A stretch of 64,000 nt of DNA from the NCBI GenBank assembly GCA_024336345.1, contig JANFOG010000001.1, forward strand, positions 1,116,001 through 1,180,000, written 5' to 3'. A program made the translations under genes and the position numbers. This document shows positions 1-12,105 of the stretch, in pieces. This DNA comes from Mariannaea sp. PMI_226 (lineage: Eukaryota; Ascomycota; Sordariomycetes; Hypocreales; Nectriaceae). The first letter of the stretch is position 1; each line of letters begins with the position of its first letter. The notes under the pieces are model-generated. The model worked only from the letters and a program-made list of their open reading frames with translations, was not told the DNA's origin and did not search any database.

Positions 1-2775
1 CTTCCAAAATAGGTTCTGCAAAGGCTCGAAATGCGCAGAGCGCCTCCACCATGTCCGCTTCATAAGGCATCTCATCCAATCCCTCGAGCTCCTCAATTAA
101 CTGGTCTTGGTCCCATTCTCGTATTAGCCACGCAACCACCTTGGCCATTTCTTCAAATTCTCCGGCAAAGGCTAGAGACAGCATGTAATCGTGAGCTATC
201 GGTGCCGAGACTGGGTCCTGCCGCGAAAGCATGGCATCGAGATACGAGGCCTCGTTGGGCCGAAGCAATTTACGCCTCTGTTTTTCATCATCCACCAACA
301 AATTAAAGAGTTCTTTTAGGCGGGTAGCTGCCTGTCGGGCAAGGGTCAACGGCACTGCGTCTTCATCTCCATGCTCATCCCAAGTTGGCGGTTCTCCTCC
401 CCTATCATGTCCCTGCGCCTGCCAAATATCTAGCTGATACAGGCCGCTAAGCGATGAGGAGCTCGTAGTGGTGTTTGATTGCATATCTGCTGATAGTTTG
501 ATGACCTCTCGTCGCAGAATCCGCTTCAAGGTGCTTGCGAATCGTTGAAATAAGGTCGACGAGGCTCCATGGCATTCTTGAACGTGTTCCAGAAGCTGCA
601 CAGCCAGCCGCAGCTGTTCCTCAAAGCTAATTCTCAGATGCTGGTGGCTGTGCCCGAGTGCTTTTAGGATAGGCATCCAAAGATATGATGCCCAAGTGTG
701 TCGCGAGCGGCCCAGACGGGCCTCCACCAAATGCATCGCACGGAGTATGTGTTTTGCACCCTGTCCTCGCTGCTTTGCACAAGCAGTGACGTATGCAGAC
801 AAGATATCAATGGGAATCTCCTTCAAGGCCTCGGTACTAGGATCACCAGTAAGCAGGCTTGACGACTGTTCCCATGACAAGGTGCTCTCCAGCAAATATC
901 GAGATGCTTTCTCCAACGATTCGGCATTCGACACCAAGATTCGTAAGCAGTACCCACTCGGGGCGATGCCAACGCGTTTCATCTGATCATAGAGCTCGTC
1001 CACGCCCGGAGGATGCAGCCTTGCCTTCTCAAATTCGGTCAAGTTGGGCTCATCCTGAGTTGGGAAATTAAGTGAATTGTCTCCTGGAAGTCTTCCGACT
1101 GCTGGATCAATATCCCTAGCAAAGAGCTTCTCAAACATTACTGCATATTCGTCTAGACCAGGCTGCTGGCCTTCTTTGGGTGGATTGTTAAATCTAGCCC
1201 ATGCCTCGTGGGCATTTCGCGTCGCCTTGATTGAGGCAGCCCATGGTCGAAACGAACTCTTTAGGCTCAACAAAGTTCTCTGTTGAATTGACGGAGTACC
1301 ATCGATTGCAAGGCCTTGTAAAACGTCCAGGGCTTCATCTTTTTGATCTTTTGAGAAGCCAGCTTCTTGCATCATTACGCCTGCTCGTACTGTCCGTGTC
1401 CAGCTGTCTTCGGGCTCCATTGCTTCATCCATGCCGTCCCCTGGTCGTAGGTAAGGCGGCCATGTTCGAGAGTATCGTCTTGTGCTGTGACCCTCTGCTT
1501 GGTTTTTTGGGAGGCCTGCTAGCACAGCGCGGATAGCCTCAAATCCCACCTTATCCACAAGTAAAGGCTTAGGAAGCTGGTCTGATGTTCCAAGAAGAAT
1601 CCTTTGTGCCTCCCACAAGTAGGCATTAGGGATTTGCTTATGGCGAACCTCAAGGTGGCCACGCTCTGCGAAAATTTTTAGTGCGTTGTTGAACAGTTTG
1701 CACTGTTCATGGTACATCTTCTTGGGCATCTCGGGTGTGTGTTGGTGCCACCTGAGCCGTTGCGCTACGATATCAGCTAGTGTAATCATCAGACGAGGTT
1801 CCAGACGACGACAATGGTCTGATAACCGATGTATTGATCGAATAAAGTCGTCTGGTGCCATGTTGAGCATTGCAAGGCGTGATCTTGACAGATCTGCTCC
1901 ATCTGGCGCCCCTGCATCTCCAGCTTTTTGAGAAGCTCCAAGAGCCTGAGACTGGAAGTATTTGATGATATCTGTGAGCGTCGATACGCAGTGAATCGAA
2001 GCGCGACTTCGGATGATGAAATTGAGGAGGAAGATAGGTTTTATTGTATCCTGTTCCAAGAACCGCCGACATCGATCTTCGTCGTTCACACCGAATAAGA
2101 TATAAAGGTAGTTGTCGAGGTCCTCCTTCGAGTGTCCATTTTCATGAACGATAGTCATAATCTTCTGCCATTCTGTTCTAGATGGTAGGAGTTCGAGCAA
2201 ATCTTTATTCTTCTCGGGGTCAGCTTCGCATTCGTGGTGAAGATGCATCTGCATCAATACGATGGGCATTCGGTGGCTACGAATAACAGCCACATCCCTT
2301 CGTAACTCATCGACTGGGCCATTAGCGGCTAAGAAAGACTCAAGCAAAGCATTAGGGCTCAGGTTGGTCCAGGATTTCTTAAGTCGGGTTCTGCGCTCAG
2401 TGCCGCGACGGAGTGGCGTCGGTTTCGACCAGATCGAGGTATCGAAGGTTCTTTCTTCGCGCTCTCGGTCGGCAGCGAGCTGGTTTTTGAGCGATATGAG
2501 GTGGTTCGGCGAGCGTCTGTTGATCTCGAGGGCATCGCTACGAGGACTTTGATGGTGAGGGCTTGGGGCTGGTGATGCTCTAGCACTCAGCGCTCTGGGC
2601 GCATGGCAAAAAAACTTCGTGGGAAATAACTTCTGGATTCTCTGCGAAGCTCAATCGTTAGTAAACATAACAATACTTTTTCTCCAAACGTTCCAAGACA
2701 TACCTTGCATCCATTGCCCATGTGTCGCGGGCCATGCCACGCCCACCGCAACTCCCATGTTGCATTTCTGAGCAT
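1..2775 (-). CDS. PPR-like mitochondrial protein, C-terminus beyond window (partial)
   Basis: A reading frame of at least 904 codons runs off the left edge. Exon 1 is 2704-2775 and exon 2 is 2641 to <1, split by a 62-nt intron (2642-2703; GTATGT donor, ACTAAC branch site, CAG acceptor). The intron removes an in-frame stop that otherwise interrupts the frame near 2650. The N-terminus (MLRNATWELRWAW, then KRIQKLFPTKFF) is basic and poor in acidic residues, like a mitochondrial presequence. The body is helical and lacks transmembrane segments; stretches such as IDILSAYVTACAKQ and KILRRE resemble the degenerate helical pairs of fungal pentatricopeptide-repeat proteins. Such proteins usually bind organellar transcripts to promote maturation or translation. 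The PPR call rests on overall character, not on a clean repeat consensus; the individual family member is not identified. The next gene, prefoldin, is transcribed in the same direction from 500 bp away. Confidence 0.6.
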
Positions 2776-3278
2776 TCCTCCTCATCGCTTCCACATCGGC
2801 CGACTGGAAGGCTTGAGTATGACGCCAGTATGAGGAGAAGGTAGATATCAAATTCGAAGTCTCTGCGCTCTTCTTCAACGCCTCTCTCCAAAAAGATCCT
2901 CCACAGCTCTAAGCTGAATATGCACCAATCGGGGTGTGTTGATTACAACGGGGCCCCAGTTTACATCCTCCATTCTTGCTGATGCAGGATACAGAGGTAC
3001 CTACACAAATGCCCTGGGTTTGTGTAGGAAAGGTATACTAGGTACCTTACCTTGTAGAGCCTCACCCACCTGGCCTATAAATCTTTCAGTGCTTCAATGA
3101 TGTTTTTTTTTCAAACTGCCTCGGTCTGGAACAGTTTAGTTCACTCGCGGCTGATGTTTTTTTTCTAATAGTCAACATTTTACGGATTAACTTCGTTTTT
3201 GGGGCAAATCTAGTATTTTCCCATCTATCTTTTGTGTCATGGCGTAAATTCTTTGGCTTCAAGTCGTATAGCCGTGCT
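2776..3278. other. Spacer between PPR-like gene and prefoldin gene
   Basis: This holds the 5' side of the PPR-like gene and the 3' end of the prefoldin gene. A perfect 10-bp inverted repeat with a 9-nt loop lies at 3000-3028, followed by an AGGTACCTTACC-type word. No further ORF is convincing. Confidence 0.6.
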
Positions 3279-4236
3279 TCAATCATTGGGAGAGCTCTCG
3301 GTCTCTTTTCCTTTCTGCTTCTCCTCCTCTACCTTGTCCTTTCGCTTCTGTACAACATCCCAGTTGTACACTCTTGCGATGGCAACCTCCATGGTCTACG
3401 GCGTGGTTAGCATTAAACAACAGGCATGAAAGTGCTGTGTTATACATACCGTAATTTGCTCCCGAAGGAAGTCCAGGTCTTCCTCGCAGTTTGCAAAACT
3501 TGTCTTGGCTGTTGATAGCTTCTGTTCTAGAAGAGTTTTGGCTTCGTCGATAGGATATGAAAGCATAACATTGGCCTGCATGTGTCAGTGCCGTCCATCC
3601 AACAGCAATTATGGAGCCTCCATACCCCCAGCCAAATGAAAACTTCATCTGTTGCAGGAATTTCCGCCTTGGCATAAAGAGTGTCGTTCAACTCAAATGT
3701 AGTTTGAATCGATTCCGCCTCGTCCTTTATGCACTCGTTTAGTATAACCAGACAAGCCGGAGTGCGTGCCACATGGGGAGCAGTCTTACTTTTCTCGATC
3801 TTAAGAACTTGACGGAATCGAGAGTCTTCTGGATATCAGGAATTCTGTCCTTTAGTCCAGCCATTCTTCGTTGCAGGTTCAACTCCATAAATCGGTACTT
3901 CCTGCGCATGTTCCCATGTTACCACAAGCTCTTCAAGAGTCCTAATACATCGATGCAACCTCCCCCAGTTCAGGAGGGTGGGCAAGATTCCGGTGTATCA
4001 TCTATAGATCGCCAGGTTAACTCACGAGATCATCTCTTCGAAGCTTCGCAGGGTAGGTTCGACGTCATCACGTGTGTCAACGTAATCCTCGACTCGGTCG
4101 ACAAACGGGGCATAAGGAATACCCCGCGGGTTGGTGGCGGTCGCATCTTTGCTGCTACACCCAGGTCAGATTTAGTCCTCTCTGTGCTCATATGCCGCAC
4201 TTACCTTGGGGCAGCTTCTTTTCCTGTGGTCGCCAT
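3279..4236 (-). CDS. PAC10: Prefoldin subunit 3 (VBP1/Pac10 family)
   Basis: Six exons: 4205-4236, 4026-4151, 3790-3901, 3626-3724, 3450-3575, 3279-3395, giving 203 residues, the usual family length. Prefoldin is the cytosolic hexameric co-chaperone that captures nascent actin and tubulin and passes them to the CCT chaperonin; subunit 3 is one of its two alpha-type subunits. Diagnostic segments are NPRGIPYAPFVDRVEDYV near the start, KYRFMELNLQRRMAGLK in the first coiled-coil helix, the central beta-hairpin motif ELNDTLYAKAEIPATDEV, and WLGANVMLSYPIDEA leading into the second helix, which ends in MEVAIARVYNWDVVQKRK. The 65-nt intron at 3725-3789 explains an apparent frame change after FLRSRK; skipping it breaks the alpha-subunit alignment. 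The start MATTGKEAAP lies in a short 32-nt first exon. Confidence 0.95.
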
Positions 4237-4972
4237 TGTGCTGGTGGCGCTCTCCTCTCACGGCCACGAGACAGTTGTGGAAGCTCTGGGACCAAGTGCG
4301 GGCGGGTTTTGCGACCAGGGGCCATTTCGTCAGTGGGCGGCAAGCGGGCAGTTCACCTCGGTGAGGGGCAATGTGGGGCATACTCACCGAACGACGGCTC
4401 AACAGGACATGCCGCATCTCGACTTACAGTATAGGACAACAAGAGTGGCCAATGCCGCGCCTGTCTATTGACAAATTAAGCTTGGGTTGTTTTCATTGGT
4501 CCAATTTAGAAGTGCACAGTTCGCTTCTATTGTTGCCATTGCTCAATAGGCTATCTCCCTGCCCTCTGAGCGTTTGGTGATGGACGATTGGCCGGACAGG
4601 CACTTTCCAGAATATCATGTTGCAGGGAGGCAAAGTCTACAACTGCATCATGCATGCAACAACCACAATGACTTATACTCATCAAGAGCAAGTCGAAGTT
4701 TGACACAGGCTCACGCACGCCACATTTATCCCACAGCATATCACTCTTTAAATTCAACATCTCCTCAGCTCAAGCCTATCTTTATCCTCTAGGGTAATAT
4801 CAAAACAACAGCCTCTACAAGTGCATCTCGATATTCCCCAGGTACAGCGGAGCCAACTCTCTTGCTCTTGAAACAAAGCAGTTTCTGATAATACCTTAGG
4901 AAATCTGCTCAGCTGAGAAAGTCTAGCAGAAAAAAAGCACGGTTTTACACATTCCAGTTATTGCAGAATATC
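4237..4972. other. Divergent spacer, prefoldin and 188-codon ORF
   Basis: A 0.7 kb shared upstream region between the prefoldin gene (-) and the small ORF at 4973 (+). No strong promoter element or extra ORF was recognised. Confidence 0.5.
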
Positions 4973-5527
4973 ATGTCTCTCGCAACTGTCACCGAAACAC
5001 CAACGATTGACGAGTGCATCGAATTCTTCACCTTGATTTCTGGCATTTCACCTAAGATCCGGTACTCAGGAAAACTTCAGCTCATCCATCCAGAATCACC
5101 GGCGCCTTCTGATTATGAAAAGTCTCCCCAGACGGCAGTGACAAATTCGCAGAACTCTCAAGGATCAACACAGGGAGAGGAACCTCTTGCAACTGAAGTA
5201 CCGCAACAGTCAGACATGGCCGACCTAGTGGGATCTGAAAAGTTCAATAAAGAGATCCTATCCTCTTTCGGAAAAGGTCTCCATCCGCTTGTTTCTACAA
5301 CTCTCCATAACACTCAATCTCTAAAGTCAGGAGCTGCTCTCGCAGACCTTCCGGATGCTTTCAAAACCCGTCGTCGAATGGCTGTAGCCATGGTCGAGGG
5401 CCATCTCCAGCGGAAACAAAGAGAGTACCTAAACGCAAGCAAGGTTGACTATCGCTCTGGGCACGGTAACAGTGGGCTTGGGCACATCAAGGTCACCTCA
5501 ATCAGAGATGAAGCTCGGGAGTGGTAG
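4973..5527 (+). CDS. Hypothetical protein, 184 residues
   Basis: A single-exon frame beginning at the ATG of MSLATVTETPTIDEC. The frame is open four codons further upstream, but without an ATG. The product is hydrophilic and Ser/Thr/Gln-rich in its first 90 residues, then mixed helical (KFNKEILSSFGKGLHPLV; KTRRRMAVAMVEGHLQRKQ). It has no signal peptide, membrane segment or family motif I recognise. It sits between prefoldin (divergent) and the VanZ-like gene (convergent). Length and composition are compatible with a lineage-restricted gene, but an accidental ORF cannot be excluded. Confidence 0.4.
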   Translation: MSLATVTETPTIDECIEFFTLISGISPKIRYSGKLQLIHPESPAPSDYEKSPQTAVTNSQNSQGSTQGEEPLATEVPQQSDMADLVGSEKFNKEILSSFGKGLHPLVSTTLHNTQSLKSGAALADLPDAFKTRRRMAVAMVEGHLQRKQREYLNASKVDYRSGHGNSGLGHIKVTSIRDEAREW

Positions 5528-6116
5528 TATGGATATATGGTTGGCTTCACACAGAGAAGCACGGTATATTTTCCTTAGATGGGCGGTCCATCCATGGAGG
5601 ATCCAATATTTGATTCGAACCACCTTTTTTCGAAAGACCACAGCCAATCCCTCCAGAAGTGGCATGCCACAGGTGACAACGCTCATCCACCGCTGGCCAT
5701 GTTGGAACGGGGATTATGATAGATGCATAACAAAATAATGAGGTAGCGAGGAGTCTTAAAAGCGGGATTTTGGTTTCTTTTTACATCTTTTTCCCTTTCA
5801 AGTTACATGACATCGGATCAACAATACAAGGAATCAGGGTTTGGAGAGAGATAGCAGTCGAACTACTACTGATAAGAAAGCGTACCAGTAAAGCTACTCA
5901 AAACATAAAAATGAAATCAATCATAAACATCCATCGTTGGTAGTCGTCCTCTGAAAATACCCGCTGTTACCATGGAATGTCAAAACGCCCCCCCTTTTTT
6001 GCTTGACAAAAACGACAAGAAAAGAAAAGAAGAGAAGAAAAAAATCCTCCTCATAAAAATGTTGGACACAGCTTATCGCTCCCATCGAAAGCTCCCTCCG
6101 TCAGAGACAATATACC
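5528..6116. other. Convergent 3' spacer
   Basis: About 590 bp between the ends of two convergent genes. It contains short T-, A- and C-rich tracts (e.g. near 5990-6040) typical of fungal 3' UTR sequence and nothing else that I can support. Confidence 0.5.
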
Positions 6117-6816
6117 TTAATCTACTCGCTTCTTGCTTTCTCCCAGATCACCCGTCTCTACATTCTTGTCCTTCGGTGTAGTAGCAGGGGCATGTGAGAC
6201 ACCAGGGGCATCTTCCTCGTCCCAGTCATCAACTTGGTTCTCGTCCCAGTTGTCGACCTCTTCCTCCAGTGTACGAGGCCGGCTATCAGTGACACCAGTT
6301 TCGTGACCCTCACCAAGCTCCAGGTCACCGTCATCCTCGCCCGGAACAGCGTTGTAGTGCTTGCGCTGCCTCCTTCGCTCGAGCATTCGCTTGTGGTAGA
6401 TAGTACAGAGGCCGGCACCAGCAAGACTACCCACAACGTTTGCTGCGATATCGAGGACGTCGAAGTTTCGGTCGTTGGGGAGGAAGCTCTGGACGAACTC
6501 AGAACCGACACCGAGAACCACAGTACAAACGATTAGAGTCAGGTTGAGTATGCGCCGGCGATTGGTGTCGATGACCCAGTAGAAGACAACAGTCAACAGG
6601 AAGAAGGTGACGAAGTGGAGGACCTTGTCGTTGACATATTGACCGAGCTGGACGCGGGTCAAACCAGCGTAGCTGGAGAGCAGTAGCAGCAGCAGGAAGC
6701 CGGCTACCAGAAAACAATTAGCTTGGCTCACAGTGATATGGAATGCACAAGCTGAACATCATGTTGGAGAGCAGTGATATTGATGACGTACCTGCGAATG
6801 GCAATCTAACCCTCAT
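6117..6816 (-). CDS. VanZ-like domain membrane protein
   Basis: Two exons, 6792-6816 (25 nt) and 6117-6703, split by an 88-nt intron; 203 residues. The short first exon supplies MRVRLPFA, which joins a Leu-rich first membrane segment (GFLLLLLLSSYAGLT). The VanZ-family signature follows: DKVLHFVTFFLLTVVFYW, then EFVQSFLPNDRNFDVLDIAA with NVVGSLAGAGL in the last hydrophobic helix. About four membrane spans occupy residues 8-130. The rest is an acidic, hydrophilic cytosolic tail (EEEVDNWDENQVDDWDEED). Bacterial VanZ proteins are linked to teicoplanin resistance; the fungal proteins have no established function. Starting at the first Met of exon 2 instead would lose the proper N-terminus. Confidence 0.9.
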
Positions 6817-8576
6817 GTCGTAGATTGTAAAGTGCTCAGGAGTGAAGGAGTGCTCGAACAGGTCTCGGGCGCGTGCTGATGGTCTGGTGAGAAGGGGATA
6901 CAGAATCCTACTTCAATGGGACCAAATCGCAACTATGCGAAAGGGAAAGCTGGGGAAGAATATGAGTGAAGCCTAGGATGCGAAGGCTGGGATCCAGTCA
7001 GGCTGGCAAGCTGCAAACGTGCTGCCGGATTCTGGTGGCGTGGTTGGGTGAATGCAGGCGGAGTAGGCGGAGCTCTCAAGTGGGTGCTGAACAGGGATTA
7101 GACAGGTAGCTGGATGGTGTGTGGGCGTGTTTGGGAGTGCATCTGTAGCCAGTGGCCTTGCTAACGAACATGGACGCATCAATAGCCACCACACCGCAGA
7201 AGAAAAAAAAAAGAAGAAAAAAATGAGTGCATGCTGTTCTGTGGTTGATCACTGTGCATGATGGGACTTGGCTTATTATATATAGTATGATATCAGAATA
7301 ATCATTTGTTCTCAAGTGGCAGACTTAGTAAAGACATTGCCTAACATCGCACTGTAGCACGAAAAAATTTACACACCTGTCTAATCCTTACCACGAGTTG
7401 ACAGCAACTTCCTAGGGGATAGTTATTGATCTCACTTAGGTAGTTATTCAGTACCTACCTAAGGTATTAAGGTAGCAGCTACAAAGTGCTATGTTGACTT
7501 TGCCAAGAGGTTCTTCACTTTGTCGCTGAATGTTGTAAAGGGTCTGCTCAAATGGCAGCTTGTCGCCAACCTCTATGCTACACCAACAGCTCCCTGCTCC
7601 CCTCCAGGCTTTATCTACGAATACTACAATAGACTTATTCCGGGCACCGCACACATGTCTTGGTGCATCTACCAGTGGAGGCTCGTTGACTATCCGGGGT
7701 AATGGACGATGGCATTTCCCATCCCCTGGCAACCCGCGTGGGGTCAACACGCGGCTCACTTGGTCGTGGAGGCGTCTATAGTGCTTGTGCATCCCAATAG
7801 CTGCCTAGCACATGAACCCTCTATCACGCGATTGCATCGTAACGGATGATCTAGGCGAGCGACCTGGGATAAGTTTCATACATAGAATACTGTCGGAAAA
7901 AAGCAGAGAATAAAGGAGTTTCACATACATAGCATGTGGATTTCCTGCCCCGTACCAGTGAAAAACATCTCCGCAAACGAATATGACAATGTGTAGAAAC
8001 CACGTGACTGTTCCGATGACTAGCTGACAAAGGCCTTTGTGTATCCCGAGTTGTCGGAGCTGGGGCAGGACCCAGTACGGGGTACATTCGGACAGGAAGC
8101 GACACGAGCTGAGCACGCCGACGATCGGGTCAACGCAGACAATTAAGCTGTAGCGCGGCCAGTCTGGGAGCCGGTGATTGATTTCGCACGGCACATCAGT
8201 GCTTGCGACCGTATTGAAGGCGTGGCGGGTTTTGCGGCGCTGTCCTTCCCAGGTCGCCAGTACCAGTGCGCCTTTGGCAGTGAACCTTGGCCCAGCAGGA
8301 AAAGTCCCGCTTCGGGAAAGGTACCAAGCCTCCCCCCAAACCCTCAACCTCACCTCTTGAACAGACGACAAACCGCCCGATCGCGAGTCATCAATCAACC
8401 ATCACCCACGTTGCTGTTCTTCGCGAGATTTTGTCGTCCATCTATATCAATGTCGCTCTTTTATCCCATGTCATCTTAATATTCCCAATCGCCCTAGGTT
8501 TGGCCCTACGCGCTGCGCATTTCCTTGCGCATGGCGACTCGCGCCTCATCGCCGCTTCCATCACCCTGGGCCCATC
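6817..8576. other. Divergent spacer upstream of VanZ-like gene and SPT7
   Basis: A 1.76 kb region between divergent genes. It has A-rich tracts at 7200-7222 and a cluster of CCTACCTAAGG-type words near 7437-7475. A 197-codon minus-strand frame (7805-8398) is judged accidental. No RNA gene or repeat family was recognised. Confidence 0.5.
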
Positions 8577-11500
8577 ATGTCGCTCCCAAACGGCCAGTCT
8601 ACCTGGCTTCCTCCCTCTTTACACCACACAAACTCTACTAGAAGCCTTCAACATCTTGATGATGCTTCCGCGCGTACACAGACCCCCGTCGATAACACAG
8701 TCTCCTTGATGCCTGAGGCACAACTTGATATCGAAGACGAGAATCGACGCGCCCTCTTCGCTGAACTCTATCGCAAGACCGAGGACAAGGTCGCGCTGCT
8801 CTTTGCTGAAGATGGTTCTTACAACTATCCCGCGATCAACGCGCTGCGTCGCGATCCGGTCCTGTCCAACGTTGTCATCCCACCCGCTACAGATCACGAG
8901 CCCATAAGGGAACCACCCCTCAAGAAGGCGAAGCGAGCTATCGACGAAGACGACTACGATGACGATGACGAAGATGAAGACGAAGATGAAGATAATGAAC
9001 CGGAGTCGGTTTCCGTCAAACCTCAAAATTCCGCCGCCGCTGCGAGTTCTTTACTATCCCCTTCCAAATCGGGTAGTTCCCCGGTCCATTCGGTGACATC
9101 ACCAGGCAAACAGAATGACAAGGCTAAAGATTCGGATAATTCACAAGGCAAAGACAGGTCTAGTGAAGATGCCATCAAAAAGTTAGAAGCGGCCCGAACA
9201 GCGACAGAGGACGCTGCTAGGCAGAGCTTTCACACTATATTTTACACCCTGGAAAATGATCGTGCGGCTATGCTTGAGCAACAACAACTCGAAGATTCAG
9301 AGAAGCAACTCCAAGCCGAGATGGATCATACCACGAACTCCAACACCAATAATACCCAAACTACCAATCATGGCTCGCTTAGCAACGCAAATCTTGGCGC
9401 GTCAAGCCTGACACTTAAGCACCTGATTGCTCGAATTGACATGAAACGAGATCAAGTTCGTGCTTCAGACGCAGAACTCCGCATCCTGATGAATGAAGTA
9501 CGGAAGAACCGAAGTAAATGGGCCAGCGAAGACAATGTCAACCAAGAGGAGTTGTACGAGGCCCTCGAGAAGGTCTTAACAGAGCTCAAGGCCCACACCG
9601 AGTACTCGACGCCGTTCCTGCAAAGAGTTAACAAGAGGGATGCGCCCGATTATTATAACTGTACGATATATTGACTGAGCTCCGTGCTCTGTACACTGCT
9701 AACAACTCGATAGTTATAAAAAACCCAATGGATTTGGGCTCAATGACTAAGAAGCTGAAGTCCCTGACGTATAAGTCTAAGGCCGACTTCGTGGTAGACC
9801 TCAACTTGATCTGGGATAACTGCCTCAAATACAATCAGGACATGAATCATCCCCTTCGGCGCATGGCGAATGGCATGAGGAAAGAGGCCGAGAAACTGAT
9901 CCCTCTGATTCCTGACCTCGTCATCCGATCTCGAGCAGAGGTTGAAGCTGAAGAGCGACGGAAACAGAATGGTGGCGAAGACGACGCTGGTGATGACTCG
10001 GATGATGAGCCTATCATGTCATCACGAGGACGTAAAGCTGGTACCAAAGGCACAAACAAGTCTCGGAAAGCACCAAATGACCAAAAGGAAGACACCCCAG
10101 CCATCGACCAGAAACCCATCTTGCAAGTAAACGGTTTGCTCAAAACCGGTAGGGAGGGCTCTGAGGTCGTGGATGGTAGCAACGGGTTTGCCACTCCAAT
10201 TGCTGGGTCGGCGACTCCTAGCGGTCTGAATGGGCACTCAGGAATAGCAAGTAACGCAGATGTGATGGATATCGATGGTCCTAGCCTCAATGGCATGGCG
10301 TTGAATTCAGCATTTACCGAGGCTGCTGAGCAAGTCTACGAGGATGAAGAGTACAAGGTCTGGAAGCAGACTACTAAGAAGGATCGTGCTCTTGTCGCCA
10401 AGGAACGCTATCTCCTCTTCAAGGACAATAAGTTTAATACCGACTCACCAGCATTGCTCCGCACCAGGGGAGGAATGCGCCGGCTCCTTAAACGCCAAAG
10501 GGAGACAGAAATGCTAGGAAGCACGACAGATGTCCAGGCCAACACCGCTGCGGTTGCTGGCAAAGATGCTTCGACCAAGCCAGTCGAAACGTTGGCCGAG
10601 GAGATCGAAGAGGAAGCTGATAGAGTGCTTCCCGACTATTACGAGACTCTGAGCAACCTGCCGGACATTCACTCAAGGCTTCAATGGGTGGAAGATGGAG
10701 AAGGGCAGGTCATCAATCAGCATGAAGACTTCCTTCGTCTTGTCCCCGTAAATAGTTTTGTGGCGCCGAAGAGTCGTCTTGTCCAAAAAATGGAAGAGAA
10801 TGTCCACCAGATCCAAGAGACGAGGAAACTCGCGACGAAAATATCTGTAATCAAGCAGATGCAAGTCCAGACTCAGGTAGGTCTCATCGCGAAGCCAGAT
10901 GATGGTATTCTGCTAACCCATTGCCGTAGGTTTACACAAACCAGTTTCCCAAGTCCAACATCCAACCCTTCGTGGAACAAGACATCGACCCTCACTTTAT
11001 TAGCGACTTTGGCCCTGTGATGGCTGCTGACACCTGTCAAAGTGCTCTGAAACGATCCATCGCCAAAATCTTATACCATACTGGGTTTGAGGAAATGCAA
11101 CCGTCAGCCATGGATACCCTGACTGAAATTGCAGCTGATTATTTTGAAAAGCTTGTCCGAACATTCAATATCTACAATGAAGCAGAAAAGACAATTTACC
11201 ATTCAGCAACTGAGGGTCACAGGGTGCAGCCTCGGTTCACGCCCGAGGAGGTCATTCTCCACACACTGGATGAGAATGGTCATGACATTGCGTCACTGGA
11301 GGCCTATGCCAAGGATGATGTTGATCGACTTGGTAGTAAACTCTCTGCTCTTCACGAAAGAATGAAGATCCACTTGACAGACCTTCTTCGTCCTGCTCTG
11401 ACGCAAGATTCAGGTGCTGATGGTGTTGGCGCTTTCAAAGATGGCAGCGAGCAATTTGTCAGTGGTGATTTTGCAGAGGATCTTGGCGAGGACTTCTTCG

Positions 11501-12105
11501 GCTTCCGAGCCTTGGGCCTGGACAAGGAAATGGGTTTGGATATGATATCCGTACCTTTACACCTCCTGCAAACCAGGGTCCGCAACCAGTACCAGATGCA
11601 GACTCAGGTTGCTGGGACATCAACTGTAGACCTCTTTGAAGCTCTTGCTCCTTCAGAACCTGTTACCAAGGAAAACATCCAAGACCAGATTGGTTTGGTC
11701 AAGAACTTCTTCCTGGCGAAACTCCATGCGAACGGCGATCAGCCGCTTGTTGAAGATGAAGACTTGCCAACGAAGCAGAAGAAGCCCCGTCCTCGTCTCG
11801 GTGCCAGTGGAAAGATTGTTACGGCTCAGAAACGATCTCCCAAGGAGCAACTGGCCCTTGCTAAGAAGAAGAAGAAGATGGAGGCTCTCGCAGCTGAGGC
11901 GAGGCTAAATGCATCTAACGAGAAAGGAGATCCTTCCAATATTACTCCTGGCAAGAAGAAGTCCGTGAGCGGTCCTAGCGGCCAGGCTCCAAACCCAACA
12001 GTTCTGGCGTTGGCTCCTAGCATGGAGCGAACCGACAGCATGGCAAGCCAAACGGACAAGGATGACACAATAGGCATGATGAGCCCGGAGAGCATTGCTC
12101 AGTAG
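8577..12105 (+). CDS. SPT7: SAGA complex subunit Spt7 (bromodomain plus histone fold)
   Basis: Three exons (8577-9660, 9714-10876, 10930-12105), 53-nt introns, 1140 residues. Spt7 is the scaffold subunit of the SAGA histone acetyltransferase co-activator in the nucleus. After a Ser/Asp/Glu-rich region with a strongly acidic run ([15 protein letters not shown], near residue 130), a bromodomain spans about residues 330-430. Its hallmark [16 protein letters not shown] is created across the first splice junction, followed by the acetyl-lysine pocket region [12 protein letters not shown]. The third exon carries a histone-fold segment ([18 protein letters not shown], about residues 780-840) that in the yeast protein pairs with a TAF-type partner. 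The C-terminal third is Lys-rich and low in complexity. A fungal gene of this length with bromodomain before histone fold is diagnostic of Spt7, not Gcn5 or Bdf1. Confidence 0.93.

Noticed and set aside
2642..2703. In-frame stop near the start of the PPR-like gene, suggesting a pseudogene
   Set aside because: A canonical 62-nt intron removes the stop and joins two basic presequence segments in frame.
3725..3789. Apparent frameshift in prefoldin subunit 3
   Set aside because: An intron with GTAAGA donor and AAG acceptor restores the frame and the expected alpha-subunit sequence.
3773..4471. 232-codon plus-strand frame across prefoldin
   Set aside because: It runs antisense to prefoldin exons and introns and has no domain.
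7805..8398. 197-codon minus-strand frame upstream of SPT7
   Set aside because: It overlaps other random frames in a divergent promoter, with no domain, no intron logic and an irregular residue mix.
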